From the NCBI RefSeq assembly GCF_001761465.1, contig NZ_CP017479.1, forward strand, positions 1,302,001 through 1,366,000: a DNA stretch of 64,000 nt, read 5' to 3'. The notes beneath the pieces are model-generated. The model was not told where the DNA came from. It saw nothing but the letters and a program-made list of their open reading frames with translations, and did no database searches. Position 1 is the stretch's first letter, and each line of letters begins with the position of its first letter. The stretch comes from Flavobacterium gilvum (GTDB lineage Bacteria > Bacteroidota > Bacteroidia > Flavobacteriales > Flavobacteriaceae). Both the position numbers and the translations under genes were made by a program. Shown here piece by piece: positions 27,453 to 36,600 of the stretch.

Positions 27453-27536
27453 TTTAATTTTAATTTTAAATTTTTAGTCCCGATGGCAGTAGGGATGATT
27501 TTTGATTTAATCTAAAATTAGTTTTTTTATCTAATG

Positions 27537-27544
27537 CAAATATA
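27537..27544 (-). promoter_or_regulatory. Candidate -7 element (TATATTTG) of asnS
   Basis: The minus strand reads TATATTTGC, matching TAnnTTTG, and would give a leader of about 75-80 nt before the ATG at 27452. Confidence 0.4.
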
Positions 27545-27627
27545 AATCATTTGTTTGTAATTGCCATTACTTCGTCTATTCGCTTCGCTAGAGTGTGGGA
27601 TATGGTATATTAATGAGTGTTTTTAAA

Positions 27628-27720
27628 GTTATTAAGTTAAGCTTTTTTTATCACAAAGGAGCAGAGACGCAAAGTTTTGAACCTATTTTTTTTTGCAATT
27701 TCGCGCCTTTACGAGAAATT
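27628..27720. repeat. Decayed copy of the GCAAAG hairpin element
   Basis: GTTATTAAGTTAAGC at 27628-27642 matches the terminal repeat of the element at 22894. GACGCAAAG and CGCGCCTTTACGAG remnants follow, but no right-hand terminal repeat is recognisable. Confidence 0.5.
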
Positions 27721-27742
27721 GGTTTGTAAAACGTTTAAAATA

Positions 27743-27778
27743 AAAAAGCATCCAAAAAAACGTTTTTTGAATGCTTTT
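27743..27778 (-). terminator. Terminator of the RND exporter gene
   Basis: AAAAGCAT-C-CAAAAAA pairs with TTTTTTG-A-ATGCTTTT with one mismatch. It lies 19 bp after the exporter stop, and on the minus strand is followed by TTATTTT. Confidence 0.65.
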
Positions 27779-27796
27779 ATAATATGCTGTTACTGA

Positions 27797-30163
27797 TTAA
27801 TGAGTAGGCTCTGTTGTGTCTTCTTTTTTGGTTTTTTTCTTTTCAAAAGTCAATACCAATGATGGTAAAACCAATAAATTGGCAAACATGGCAAAAGCCA
27901 AAGTGCACGAAATTAATCCTCCAAGTGCTATTGTACCGCTAAAACTAGATAGTGTAAATGTGGCAAATCCGATGATTAATACAACCGAGGTATAAAAAGT
28001 ACTGATTCCGGTTTCTCTTAACGAACTGAAAACAGATTTTTTTATTTTACCATTATTCTGGATTAAATCATGGTGGTATTTTGCCATAAACTGAATGGCA
28101 TTATCCACCGAAATACCAAAAGCAATACTGAAAACCAATATCGTAGAAGGTTTTAAGGGGATTCCAAAATAGCCCATTAACCCCGATGTGATGCAAAGCG
28201 GTAAAACATTTGTAATTACAGATGCCATTACCATCTTGAATGATCGGAATAAATAAAGCATTAAAATTGCAATTACGACGATTGCAAAAATCAAGGATTC
28301 GATTAAGTTGTCTACCAAATAGGCAGTTCCTTTCTGGAAAACCAAAGCTTTTCCGGTAACGGTAACTTCAAAATGGTCTTTCGGGAAAATTTCATCAATT
28401 TTGGAATGTAATTTTTTCTCGATTTTTGCCATTTTATCGGTACCGATATCTTTCATGAAAGTTGTGATTCGGGCATATTGTCCAGTAGAATCCACATAAG
28501 ATTTCATTAGATTGTCTTTGTTGTTTTTGGTGGCATTTTTGGCATAACTCAAAATAAATGCCTGTTCCTGCGAACTTGGCAATTCGTAATATTCAGGGTT
28601 CCCGTTATAATAAGCTTGTTTTGAATATTTAACCAAATTTACAACCGAAACCGGTTTTGCCAGTTCAGGAATTTCCGAAATGGTATTTTGTAATTCATCC
28701 ATTTTGCGGAGCGTGGATGCTTTCATAACACCTTTTTTCTTTTTGGTGTCAATCATAATTTCCAACGGCATAACTCCGTTAAATTCTTTTTCGTAAAATA
28801 AAATATCTTTAAAAAAGGATGCGCTTTTTGGCATTTCGCCAATCAAACTTCCTGAAACTTTCATTTGTAAAACCCCAATAACACTAAAAATCAATAGAAT
28901 AACGTAAATAGTGTAAATTACTTTTCGCCGGTATTTTACTGTGTTTTCAACAAAATCCAATAAAGATGAGATGTAATTTGTTGTTAAATGATACAAATGT
29001 TTTTCTTTTGGCATAGCCATAAAACTGTAAACAATTGGTACGATAAGCAATGTCAAAAGATAAACTGAAATTACATTGATGGATGTCACCAAACCGAATT
29101 CAAAAAGCAAATCATTACCAGTAATCATAAATGTTGCAAAACCGATCGCAGTGGTCAAATTCGTCATCAAAGTAGAAACTCCGATTTTTGAAATAATACG
29201 TTGTAACGCCTTTGCCTGATTGTTGTGTAACTTGATTTCCTGTTGGTATTTATTAATCAAGAAAATACAATTTGTGATTCCGATTACAATAATTAATGGT
29301 GGAATTATAGCCGTTAAAATCGTGATTTTATAATGAAATAATCCAAGTGTTCCAAACGACCAGATTACACCAACAATCAAAATACAAATTGACATAAACG
29401 TTGCACTGAACGATCTGAAAAAGAAAAAGAAAATTAGGGAAACGGTTAATAAAGCTGCGCCAATAAACAGACCGATTTCACCTTTCATATTATCAGCATT
29501 TATCGTTCGGATATAGGGCATTCCCGAAACACGAAGGTCGACTCCGGTTGTTTTTTCAAATTTGTCGATTTTCGGTACCAGATTCTCGATGATAAAAGTT
29601 TTTCTTTCAGCCGTATTTACAATGTCTTTGTTGATATATATTGCAGAACGGATAGCACCACTTTCTTTATTAAATAACAATCCTTCATAAAAAGGCAGAT
29701 TATGGAATAAATCGTACTGTACCTTTTTTAAATATTTAGAATCGGTTGTTTTGCTTTGATCGATAAAAGACGAAAGAACAAACTTTTGGTTAACAGTATC
29801 TTTTTCTAATTTTTTTAAATCATTTAGAGAAATTACCAAATCGACATCTTTGGATTTTTTTAAGCCAGTCATCAATTCGTTCCAGGCGGCATAATTTTTT
29901 GGAGTAAAAAATTTAGGATCCTGAAAACCAATTACAATCAGATTTCCTTCCTCGCCAAATTTGTCCAAAAACTTTTGGTAATCTTTGTTGGCGACATGAT
30001 TTTTGGGAAGCAGATTAGCTTCGGTGTATGTCATCGAAAGGTTTTTCCATTGATATCCAAGGAAAATTGTTATCAGCGAAACAATAATTAAGAGTGTAAT
30101 TCTGTTTTTAAGTATGATTCTGGCTAGTTTTTCCCAAAACCCATTTTGAACACTATTTTTCAT
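27797..30163 (-). CDS. RND-superfamily (MMPL-type) exporter
   Basis: The 788-residue protein has the duplicated topology of RND/MMPL permeases. One N-terminal membrane helix (ITLLIIVSLITIFLGY) is followed by an extracytoplasmic domain, five membrane helices, a second extracytoplasmic domain and five more helices. ADNMKGEIGLFIGAALLT, the GITNCIFLINKYQQE region and FGISVDNAIQFMAKYHHD are equivalent transmembrane segments, the last with the Asp typical of proton relays in this family. The start is placed at the ATG at 30163 because a TACATTTGC promoter-like motif lies between it and the longer frame's ATG at 30226. No membrane-fusion or TolC partner is next to it. Its cargo is unknown; hopanoid or lipid exporters have similar layouts. 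Confidence 0.8.
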   Translation of the reverse strand: MKNSVQNGFWEKLARIILKNRITLLIIVSLITIFLGYQWKNLSMTYTEANLLPKNHVANKDYQKFLDKFGEEGNLIVIGFQDPKFFTPKNYAAWNELMTGLKKSKDVDLVISLNDLKKLEKDTVNQKFVLSSFIDQSKTTDSKYLKKVQYDLFHNLPFYEGLLFNKESGAIRSAIYINKDIVNTAERKTFIIENLVPKIDKFEKTTGVDLRVSGMPYIRTINADNMKGEIGLFIGAALLTVSLIFFFFFRSFSATFMSICILIVGVIWSFGTLGLFHYKITILTAIIPPLIIVIGITNCIFLINKYQQEIKLHNNQAKALQRIISKIGVSTLMTNLTTAIGFATFMITGNDLLFEFGLVTSINVISVYLLTLLIVPIVYSFMAMPKEKHLYHLTTNYISSLLDFVENTVKYRRKVIYTIYVILLIFSVIGVLQMKVSGSLIGEMPKSASFFKDILFYEKEFNGVMPLEIMIDTKKKKGVMKASTLRKMDELQNTISEIPELAKPVSVVNLVKYSKQAYYNGNPEYYELPSSQEQAFILSYAKNATKNNKDNLMKSYVDSTGQYARITTFMKDIGTDKMAKIEKKLHSKIDEIFPKDHFEVTVTGKALVFQKGTAYLVDNLIESLIFAIVVIAILMLYLFRSFKMVMASVITNVLPLCITSGLMGYFGIPLKPSTILVFSIAFGISVDNAIQFMAKYHHDLIQNNGKIKKSVFSSLRETGISTFYTSVVLIIGFATFTLSSFSGTIALGGLISCTLAFAMFANLLVLPSLVLTFEKKKTKKEDTTEPTH

Positions 30164-30182
30164 AAAATCTTTAAAATGCATG

Positions 30183-30190
30183 CAAATGTA
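30183..30190 (-). promoter_or_regulatory. Candidate -7 element (TACATTTG) of the exporter gene
   Basis: The minus strand reads TACATTTGC, matching TAnnTTTG, placing transcription start about 13 nt before the ATG at 30163. Confidence 0.4.
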
Positions 30191-30352
30191 AGCAAAACAC
30201 AAAGAAATCATGCGTAAAGACTTCAATTTTATGGTTTTTGTTGGGGTTTTGGACTTTGTTTATTCACAATAAAATAATTTCTTTATAACTAATTATAAAA
30301 TTGTTTTTCTCATCTTTGTTTCGTTAAAATCAAATAGGTTCATTATTTTAAT

Positions 30353-32626
30353 ATGAAAAAGTACAAGAATACAATATTTTATTTGGGAGTTACAGGTGGG
30401 TTTTCTGTTTTGATTTATTGGATTATTAAGTCAGGAAAGCATCTAGAAGGGAATGAGGCAATTGTTCATCCTGTGGAAAGTGGCAGCTCATGGAACGATT
30501 TTCTTAATTCGATGATCCATAACGTGCAGGATCCTTTGGCAATATTACTGGCACAAATAATAATGATTATTCTTGTGGCCCGTCTTTTTGGCTGGTTTTT
30601 CAAAAAAATAGGTCAGCCTTCAGTAATAGGTGAGATTATTGCCGGAATTGCGTTGGGACCATCCTTGCTGGGCTTGTATTTTCCTGAATTTTTTCACACG
30701 CTTTTCCCTGCTAATTCTCTGGAGAATTTAAAATTCCTGAGTCAAATTGGGTTAATACTTTTTATGTTCGTAATCGGGATGGAACTTGATGTAAAAGTAT
30801 TGAAAAACAGGGCAAAAGAAGCTGTTGTAATTAGCCATGCGAGTATCATTATTCCTTTTTCTTTAGGAATTGGATTGGCTTATTTTGTATACAATCGTTT
30901 TGCCCCCGAAGGAGTTACATTTCTATCGTTTTGTTTATTTATGGGGATTGCGATGAGTATTACGGCTTTTCCTGTTTTGGCTAGAATTGTACAGGAAAGA
31001 GGGATGCATAAAACCAAATTAGGAGCCATTGCAATTACTTGTGCCGCAGCCGATGATATAACGGCTTGGTGTATTTTGGCAGTGGTAATTGCCATTGTAA
31101 AAGCTGGTACTTTTGAAAGTTCAATGTTTATAATCTCATTGGCTGGGATTTACGTAGTAGTGATGATCTTTTTGGTTAAGCCTTTCCTAAAACGAATAGG
31201 AGAATTATATGGCACCAAAGAAAGTTTGAGCAAACCTGTGGTGGCTATTTTCTTTTTGCTTTTGATTATTTCTTCTTATGCTACAGAATTAATCGGTATT
31301 CATGCTTTGTTTGGTGCTTTTATGATGGGAGCCATCATGCCCGAAGTGCCCAAATTCAGAACGGTTTTTATTTCAAAGGTCGAAGACGTGTCTGTTATAT
31401 TATTACTGCCTTTGTTTTTCGTATTTACAGGTTTGAAAACAGAGATTGGTTTACTCAATGAGCCTTATTTATGGAAAATTACGGGCTTGATAATTCTTGT
31501 CGCTGTGGCTGGAAAGTTTTTTGGAAGTGCTTTGGCAGCCAAATTCGTTGGGCAAAGCTGGAGAAACAGTCTCGTGATAGGAGCCTTGATGAATACGAGG
31601 GGATTGATGGAATTAATCGTGTTAAATATTGGATTGTCTCTTGGGGTTCTTACTACCGAAGTTTTTACGATGATGGTAATTATGGCTTTGGTGACAACAT
31701 TTATGACGGGGCCTGCTTTGGATTTGATTAATTATATTTTTAAAACCACAGACATCACCGATCACGAGGACGAAGAGCTTAATCACAGTAAGTACCGAAT
31801 TTTGATTTCTTTTGGTAATAACGAAAAAGGAAAATCGTTGCTGCGATTGGCAAGCAGTTTAATCAAAAAACAAAAAGAAGTTTCTTCAATTACCGCTTTG
31901 CATTTGTCTCTAAGTGACGAAATGCACTCCTTTAATATGGAAGATAAGGAAAAAAGCAGTTTTAGTCCAATAGTGAAAGAAGCGGTTGTATTGAAACAGG
32001 AAATAACGACCATTTTTAAAGCGACAATAGATATAGATACCGAAATAATTGATATTGCCAACCAAGGAGAATACGATTTGTTATTGGTTGGATTAGGAAA
32101 ATCCATATTTGAAGGAACGCTATTAGGCAAAGTGATTGGGTTTACCTCACGAATGATTAACCCCGAAAGATTATTGGATAAATTTACTGGTAAAGAAGGT
32201 TTGTTTGAGAATTCTCCTTTTGACGAAAGAACACGCCAAATTGTTTTGAAAGTAAAAATGCCGTTGGGGGTTTTGATTGATAAGGATTTAAAAGAAGTGA
32301 ATAAGGTTTTTGTTCCTATTTACGGTTCCGAAGATTCTTTTTTGATTGATTATGCCCAAAAAATAATTTATAATAATAATGCGAATGTTACTTTTTTGGC
32401 AACTAATAGTCATGTGCAATCCAATTTCGTAATTGCAAGTGCTTTGGATTCCCTTAAAAATAAATTCCCGAAAAATGTTGTTTTGGATAATGAATCTGTT
32501 TTGACTGACGCCTTTTTAATAGATCAGGATTTAGTGATTGTAAGCTTGGAAAGCTGGAAAGATTTGTTGGATTCGCGCCCCGTTTGGTTAAGTAGCGTTC
32601 CGTCGGTGTTGATTATTAAACCGTAA
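30353..32626 (+). CDS. Kef-type (CPA2) cation:proton antiporter with cytoplasmic regulatory domain
   Basis: The 757-residue protein exchanges Na+ or K+ for H+ across the inner membrane. After one extra N-terminal helix it has a Na+/H+ exchanger domain (about 60-460) with GQPSVIGEIIAGIALGPSL, SITAFPVLARIVQE, the ion-site motif AADDITAW and MNTRGLMELIVL. The C-terminal 290 residues are soluble and resemble a degenerate universal-stress-like pair (RILISFGNNEKGKSLLRLAS, YDLLLVGLGKSIFEG) rather than a TrkA-N domain. The SMR gene starts two bases after its stop, so the two are one operon. The transported ion cannot be assigned. Confidence 0.88.
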   Translation: MKKYKNTIFYLGVTGGFSVLIYWIIKSGKHLEGNEAIVHPVESGSSWNDFLNSMIHNVQDPLAILLAQIIMIILVARLFGWFFKKIGQPSVIGEIIAGIALGPSLLGLYFPEFFHTLFPANSLENLKFLSQIGLILFMFVIGMELDVKVLKNRAKEAVVISHASIIIPFSLGIGLAYFVYNRFAPEGVTFLSFCLFMGIAMSITAFPVLARIVQERGMHKTKLGAIAITCAAADDITAWCILAVVIAIVKAGTFESSMFIISLAGIYVVVMIFLVKPFLKRIGELYGTKESLSKPVVAIFFLLLIISSYATELIGIHALFGAFMMGAIMPEVPKFRTVFISKVEDVSVILLLPLFFVFTGLKTEIGLLNEPYLWKITGLIILVAVAGKFFGSALAAKFVGQSWRNSLVIGALMNTRGLMELIVLNIGLSLGVLTTEVFTMMVIMALVTTFMTGPALDLINYIFKTTDITDHEDEELNHSKYRILISFGNNEKGKSLLRLASSLIKKQKEVSSITALHLSLSDEMHSFNMEDKEKSSFSPIVKEAVVLKQEITTIFKATIDIDTEIIDIANQGEYDLLLVGLGKSIFEGTLLGKVIGFTSRMINPERLLDKFTGKEGLFENSPFDERTRQIVLKVKMPLGVLIDKDLKEVNKVFVPIYGSEDSFLIDYAQKIIYNNNANVTFLATNSHVQSNFVIASALDSLKNKFPKNVVLDNESVLTDAFLIDQDLVIVSLESWKDLLDSRPVWLSSVPSVLIIKP

Positions 32627-32628
32627 TT

Positions 32629-32958
32629 ATGAACTGGATATTACTTATTATTGCCGGGCTTTTTGAGGTGGGTTTTGCCACTTGTTTGGGTAAGGCAAAA
32701 GAAACAACCGGAATGGCCTCTACGTTGTGGATGGTTGGTTTTTTTATTGCGCTTTCAATTAGTATGACACTGTTGTACAAAGTTACCCAAACCCTGCCAA
32801 TAGGAACTGCTTATGCAGTCTGGACTGGAATTGGCGCAGTAGGAACCGTTTTGGTAGGTATTTTTGTGTTTAAAGAACCTGCTACTTTCTGGAGACTTTT
32901 CTTTTTGTTTACTTTGATTTCGTCTATTGTTGGACTGAAATTTGTATCTGCCCATTAA
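32629..32958 (+). CDS. sugE: Small multidrug resistance family exporter, SugE/Gdx-type
   Basis: The 109-residue, four-helix membrane protein has the essential glutamate E13 in LFEVGFATCLGKA, followed by YAVWTGIGAVGTVLVG, the SMR signature. The residue pattern after E13 (VGFA) and KVTQTLPIGTAYAVW favour the SugE/Gdx subgroup, which exports guanidinium, over EmrE. SMR proteins work as dual-topology dimers, so a single gene suffices. It sits 2 bp after the antiporter gene, so no room exists for a guanidine riboswitch of its own. Confidence 0.87.
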   Translation: MNWILLIIAGLFEVGFATCLGKAKETTGMASTLWMVGFFIALSISMTLLYKVTQTLPIGTAYAVWTGIGAVGTVLVGIFVFKEPATFWRLFFLFTLISSIVGLKFVSAH

Positions 32959-33030
32959 AAGAAGCTTCATTTGAGGTGAATTCTTATTTTTTACTAGTTA
33001 CGTGTTAAACTTGAATGCGTATTAGTTTTT

Positions 33031-33100
33031 CACGCAAAGTCGCAAAGTCGCAAAAAAAACGGTTTAAAACTTTGCGTCTCTGCGACTTTGCGAGAGTTAT
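33031..33100. repeat. Short copy of the GCAAAG hairpin repeat
   Basis: CACGCAAAGTCGCAAAGTCG on one side pairs with CTTTGCGTCTCTGCGACTTT on the other. It is the same hairpin core as the element at 22894, without recognisable terminal repeats. It lies between sugE and the convergent response regulator. Confidence 0.6.
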
Positions 33101-33198
33101 AATAAAAAACTGCGTAAAAAAAACTTTGTAAACCGAAAAAGATACCTAAATGCTTTAAAAAAAGTTTGGTCTCCCAATTGTAAAAATTCACTTTAGTT

Positions 33199-33645
33199 TT
33201 AGAAAACCGATTGCGTTACTGTATTCGGAAAATGTGTTCTGATAATTTCAAGTAGCGCATCCTTAGTCATAGGCTTTTGTCTGAATTCCGAAATTTCAGC
33301 TATGGATTCAGCTTTGGCTTTGTCAGCAGGATTAAACGAACTGCTGAGCATTACAATAACAATATTGTTTTTGATTGCTTCATCCAGATTTTGATAGGCT
33401 TCGATAAATTCCCATCCGTCCATAACAGGCATATTGATGTCCAAAAGAATTAATTGGGGTTTAGGATATTTCCCATTATCCGATTCAAATTTTCCTTTAT
33501 TACAAATGTAATCGATGGCTTCTCGGCCATTTAAGGCTACTTGTACATGTTCTATTATATTGGCTTTTTGTATGATTTTTTTATTGATGAAATTTGTAGC
33601 AAGATCATCATCGACCAATAGGATACAGTTTAGTGTATTTTCCAT
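33199..33645 (-). CDS. Single-domain response regulator
   Basis: The 148-residue protein is a receiver domain only (no output domain). It has the acidic pair DDD (12-14) in ILLVDDDLATN, the phospho-acceptor D69 in LILLDINMPVMDGWEF, and the C-terminal Lys in FRQKPMT. Single-domain regulators of this Rcp1-like type usually act by protein-protein contact. It lies 21 bp after the stop of the large PAS kinase on the same strand, so it is the probable partner of that kinase. Confidence 0.92.
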   Translation of the reverse strand: MENTLNCILLVDDDLATNFINKKIIQKANIIEHVQVALNGREAIDYICNKGKFESDNGKYPKPQLILLDINMPVMDGWEFIEAYQNLDEAIKNNIVIVMLSSSFNPADKAKAESIAEISEFRQKPMTKDALLEIIRTHFPNTVTQSVF

Positions 33646-33666
33646 TTTTATATGATAAATAAGTTT

Positions 33667-36600
33667 TTATAAGTTTTGTTCAATAGGAAGCGTCCATTTG
33701 AAAGTACTTCCTTCGTTGTATTTTGATTCTACCCAGATTTTCCCCCTGTGTTGTTCTATAATTTTTTTGCAATGCGACAACCCGATTCCGGTTCCCTGAT
33801 ATTCATTGCGGTTATGTAAGCGTTTAAATATTACAAATACTTTTTCTATGTTATGTTCTTCAATTCCAATTCCGTTGTCCTGGATTGAAAACAGCCAGTT
33901 TTTACCCTCTTTTACAGCCGCTATTTTTATTTTGGGTTGTACGTCCTTTTTTCTGAATTTATTGGCATTACTGATCAAGTTTTGAAAAAGCTGCCTCATT
34001 TCGGTTGTGTTGCTTTCAATGATTGGCAGATTTTCAAATTCGACAATGGCTTTACTTTCGTTTAGGCTGGTAGCCATATCTGCAAGAACAAGGGAAACAA
34101 TTTTATTACAGTCTATTTTGTTGGATTTTCTCTCCTTGCCAATTCTCGAATAGTCCAAGAGTCCTTTTACCAATACCTGCATACGGGAAGTAGAACTGTT
34201 GATGAATTCTAAATATTGTTTTTGGTCTTCGTCCAGTTTTTCGCCTAGTTCTTCTTCAAGCATTTGGATACTGTGAATAACGGTAATCAATGGTTCTTGC
34301 AAATCATGTGATGCGATATAGGCAAATTGCTCCAACTCGGTATTTTGAAATTCTAGTTTTCGGTTTTTTGAGATCATTTCTTTTTGAACAGCAACACGAT
34401 CATTAACATTTCTCAATGTACCTTCGATGTATGCAGGAACTCCATCTTCGTAAAGGAAATGGGCGTTCATGGAAAAAAATTGAACAACTCCTTTGGCATC
34501 TATAAATTGGGCATCAAAATCGGAGACGTGATTGTCTTTTTCCAATTTTTCCAATAACAAATCCCGGTCTTTTTTATTATAATATATGTCCAAAACAGAG
34601 TTGCCTATGGCTTCTGAACTAGTTTTAAGAAAATGTTTTTCAAATGAAGGACTGAGTTCTTCAAAAGTTCCGTCTAATTTTGTTTTGAAATAAACGTCTT
34701 CAAAATTTTCATAGATAGATCGAAATTTGGACTCGCTTATCTTTAGGTTTTTCTCTGCCTGAATGCGATCAGTAACATCTGTGAAGGATCCAATTAAGAA
34801 TTCGGGTTCATTGTTTACATCATAAGTAATTTTGGAATTAAGTGAAATGTAAAAAGGCTTGTCATTAAATACAAATTTGACAATGTAATCTTTTATTTCG
34901 CCAAATTTGTTTCTGGTTTCCACAACTTCTTTTCTGTCTTTGGGGTCAAAATAGAATTCTTCGATTGGTTTTCCGATGATATCCTCTGGTTGTACACCAA
35001 AATAAGAACAAGACGGACTTATATCGATCAATCTATCTTCTTTGATAGATCCCATAAAAAATACGTCTTTTGCGTTTTCAAAAATGTTTCTATATTTTTT
35101 TTCGCTTTCTTTTATTTTTTCATTAGCCTCCAATAATTGCTGTTGATTGAGAATTTTTTCGTTTATATTACGTATTGAACCCTCAACATGAGAAGGTTTC
35201 CCATCTTGATCATGAATTACTTTGCAGTTAATTGAAAAGAAAATTGGTTCTCCTGTTGCTGTAACAAATTGTGCATATTCATCATCTAAACCGCCTTCTT
35301 TGATGATTTTTTCTCTCAATTCATTTTGTCTTGACAAATCGTAATGAAGATGTTTGGAATCGCGGCCAATAACCTGTTCTCTTTTGTATTTGAGGTGTTT
35401 TTCTACAGATGGGCTTATTTCATAAATTACCCCATCAAGGTTTTGCATATAATAGATATCCTGGGTGTTTTCAAAAATAGAACGGAATTTTGCTTCACTT
35501 TTCATGATTTTTTCAGAAGCGTCTAATAATTGTTTTTGATTATGGATTCTTTCGTTTATATTACGGAGTGATCCCTCGACGTAACTTGGCACCCCATTTT
35601 GGTTGTAAATTATTTTGCAGTTAATAGAAAAGTGAACAGGCTCCCCAGTTGCTGTAATAAATTCTACTTGTTCATCGTTTAAACTTCCTTCTTTGGTAAT
35701 CTTCTCTCTTAATTCTTTTTGTTTTGAAGGGTCATAATAGAGTTCTTTGGTATAGAGTCCTATCATTTCTTCTCTTTTGCGTTTGAAATGTTTTTCACAT
35801 GATGGACTCATTTCTGTTATTTTTCCATCAAAGTCATGCTGATAATAAATATCCTGCATGTTTTCAAAAATGGAACGGAATTTCTCTTCGCTTTTTTTGA
35901 TTTTATCTGCTCCCTCAAGAAGTTTTTCCCTGTTTTGAATCCTTTCGTTTATGTCACGCATAGTTCCTTCAAAATAGGCTGGTTTACCACTAGAGTCTAG
36001 CACTACTTTTGCACTTACAGAGAAATAAATAATTTCTTTATTTGCTGTCAGAAAACGCGCTTCGTAATCATGAATTTGCTTATTTAGAAGGAGCGATTCA
36101 TACAAAAGATCGGCTTCAGCTCGTTCTACATAAAAGTCATAAGCATTCATGCCAATTATGGTCTCTCTTTTCATGTTGAAATATTTTTCAGCTGATGGAC
36201 TTACATCCAGCAAGAGACCGTCGATTGTTTTTTTGAAATAAATATCCGCAAACGATTCATAAATGGAACGGAATTTTTCCTCGCTTTCTTTTATTTTTTC
36301 GGTAGCTTCCAGCATTTGTTTTTGATTAATGATGCGTTCATTTATATTACGCATAGTTCCTTCAATCATGGATGGGTTTCCGTCTGAATCTTTGATTAAT
36401 CTCGAAGTAACCGAAAAAACGAGGGTTTCACCGGTGGGTGTTATGAATTCTATTTCCTCATCATATATAGAGTCTTCTTTTACAATCTTTGTGATGAGTT
36501 CAAAGTATAATTCTGGCTTAGTGTAAATGTTTGGGATATGTATTCCGATAAGATTTTCCTTTTTGTCCAAAAAGTACTTTTCGACAGATGGACTCACATC

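Larger units (their letters stand above)
27453..27796. other. 344 bp intergenic region upstream of asnS
   Basis: It contains, in order, the asnS promoter-like motif, a decayed copy of the GCAAAG hairpin element (27628-27720) and a terminator for the exporter gene (27743-27778). No ORF is supported. Confidence 0.6.

Noticed and set aside
32629..32958. Guanidine riboswitch upstream of sugE
   Set aside because: Only 2 bp separate it from the antiporter gene and no candidate aptamer (ACGR-type loops) was seen before the antiporter.
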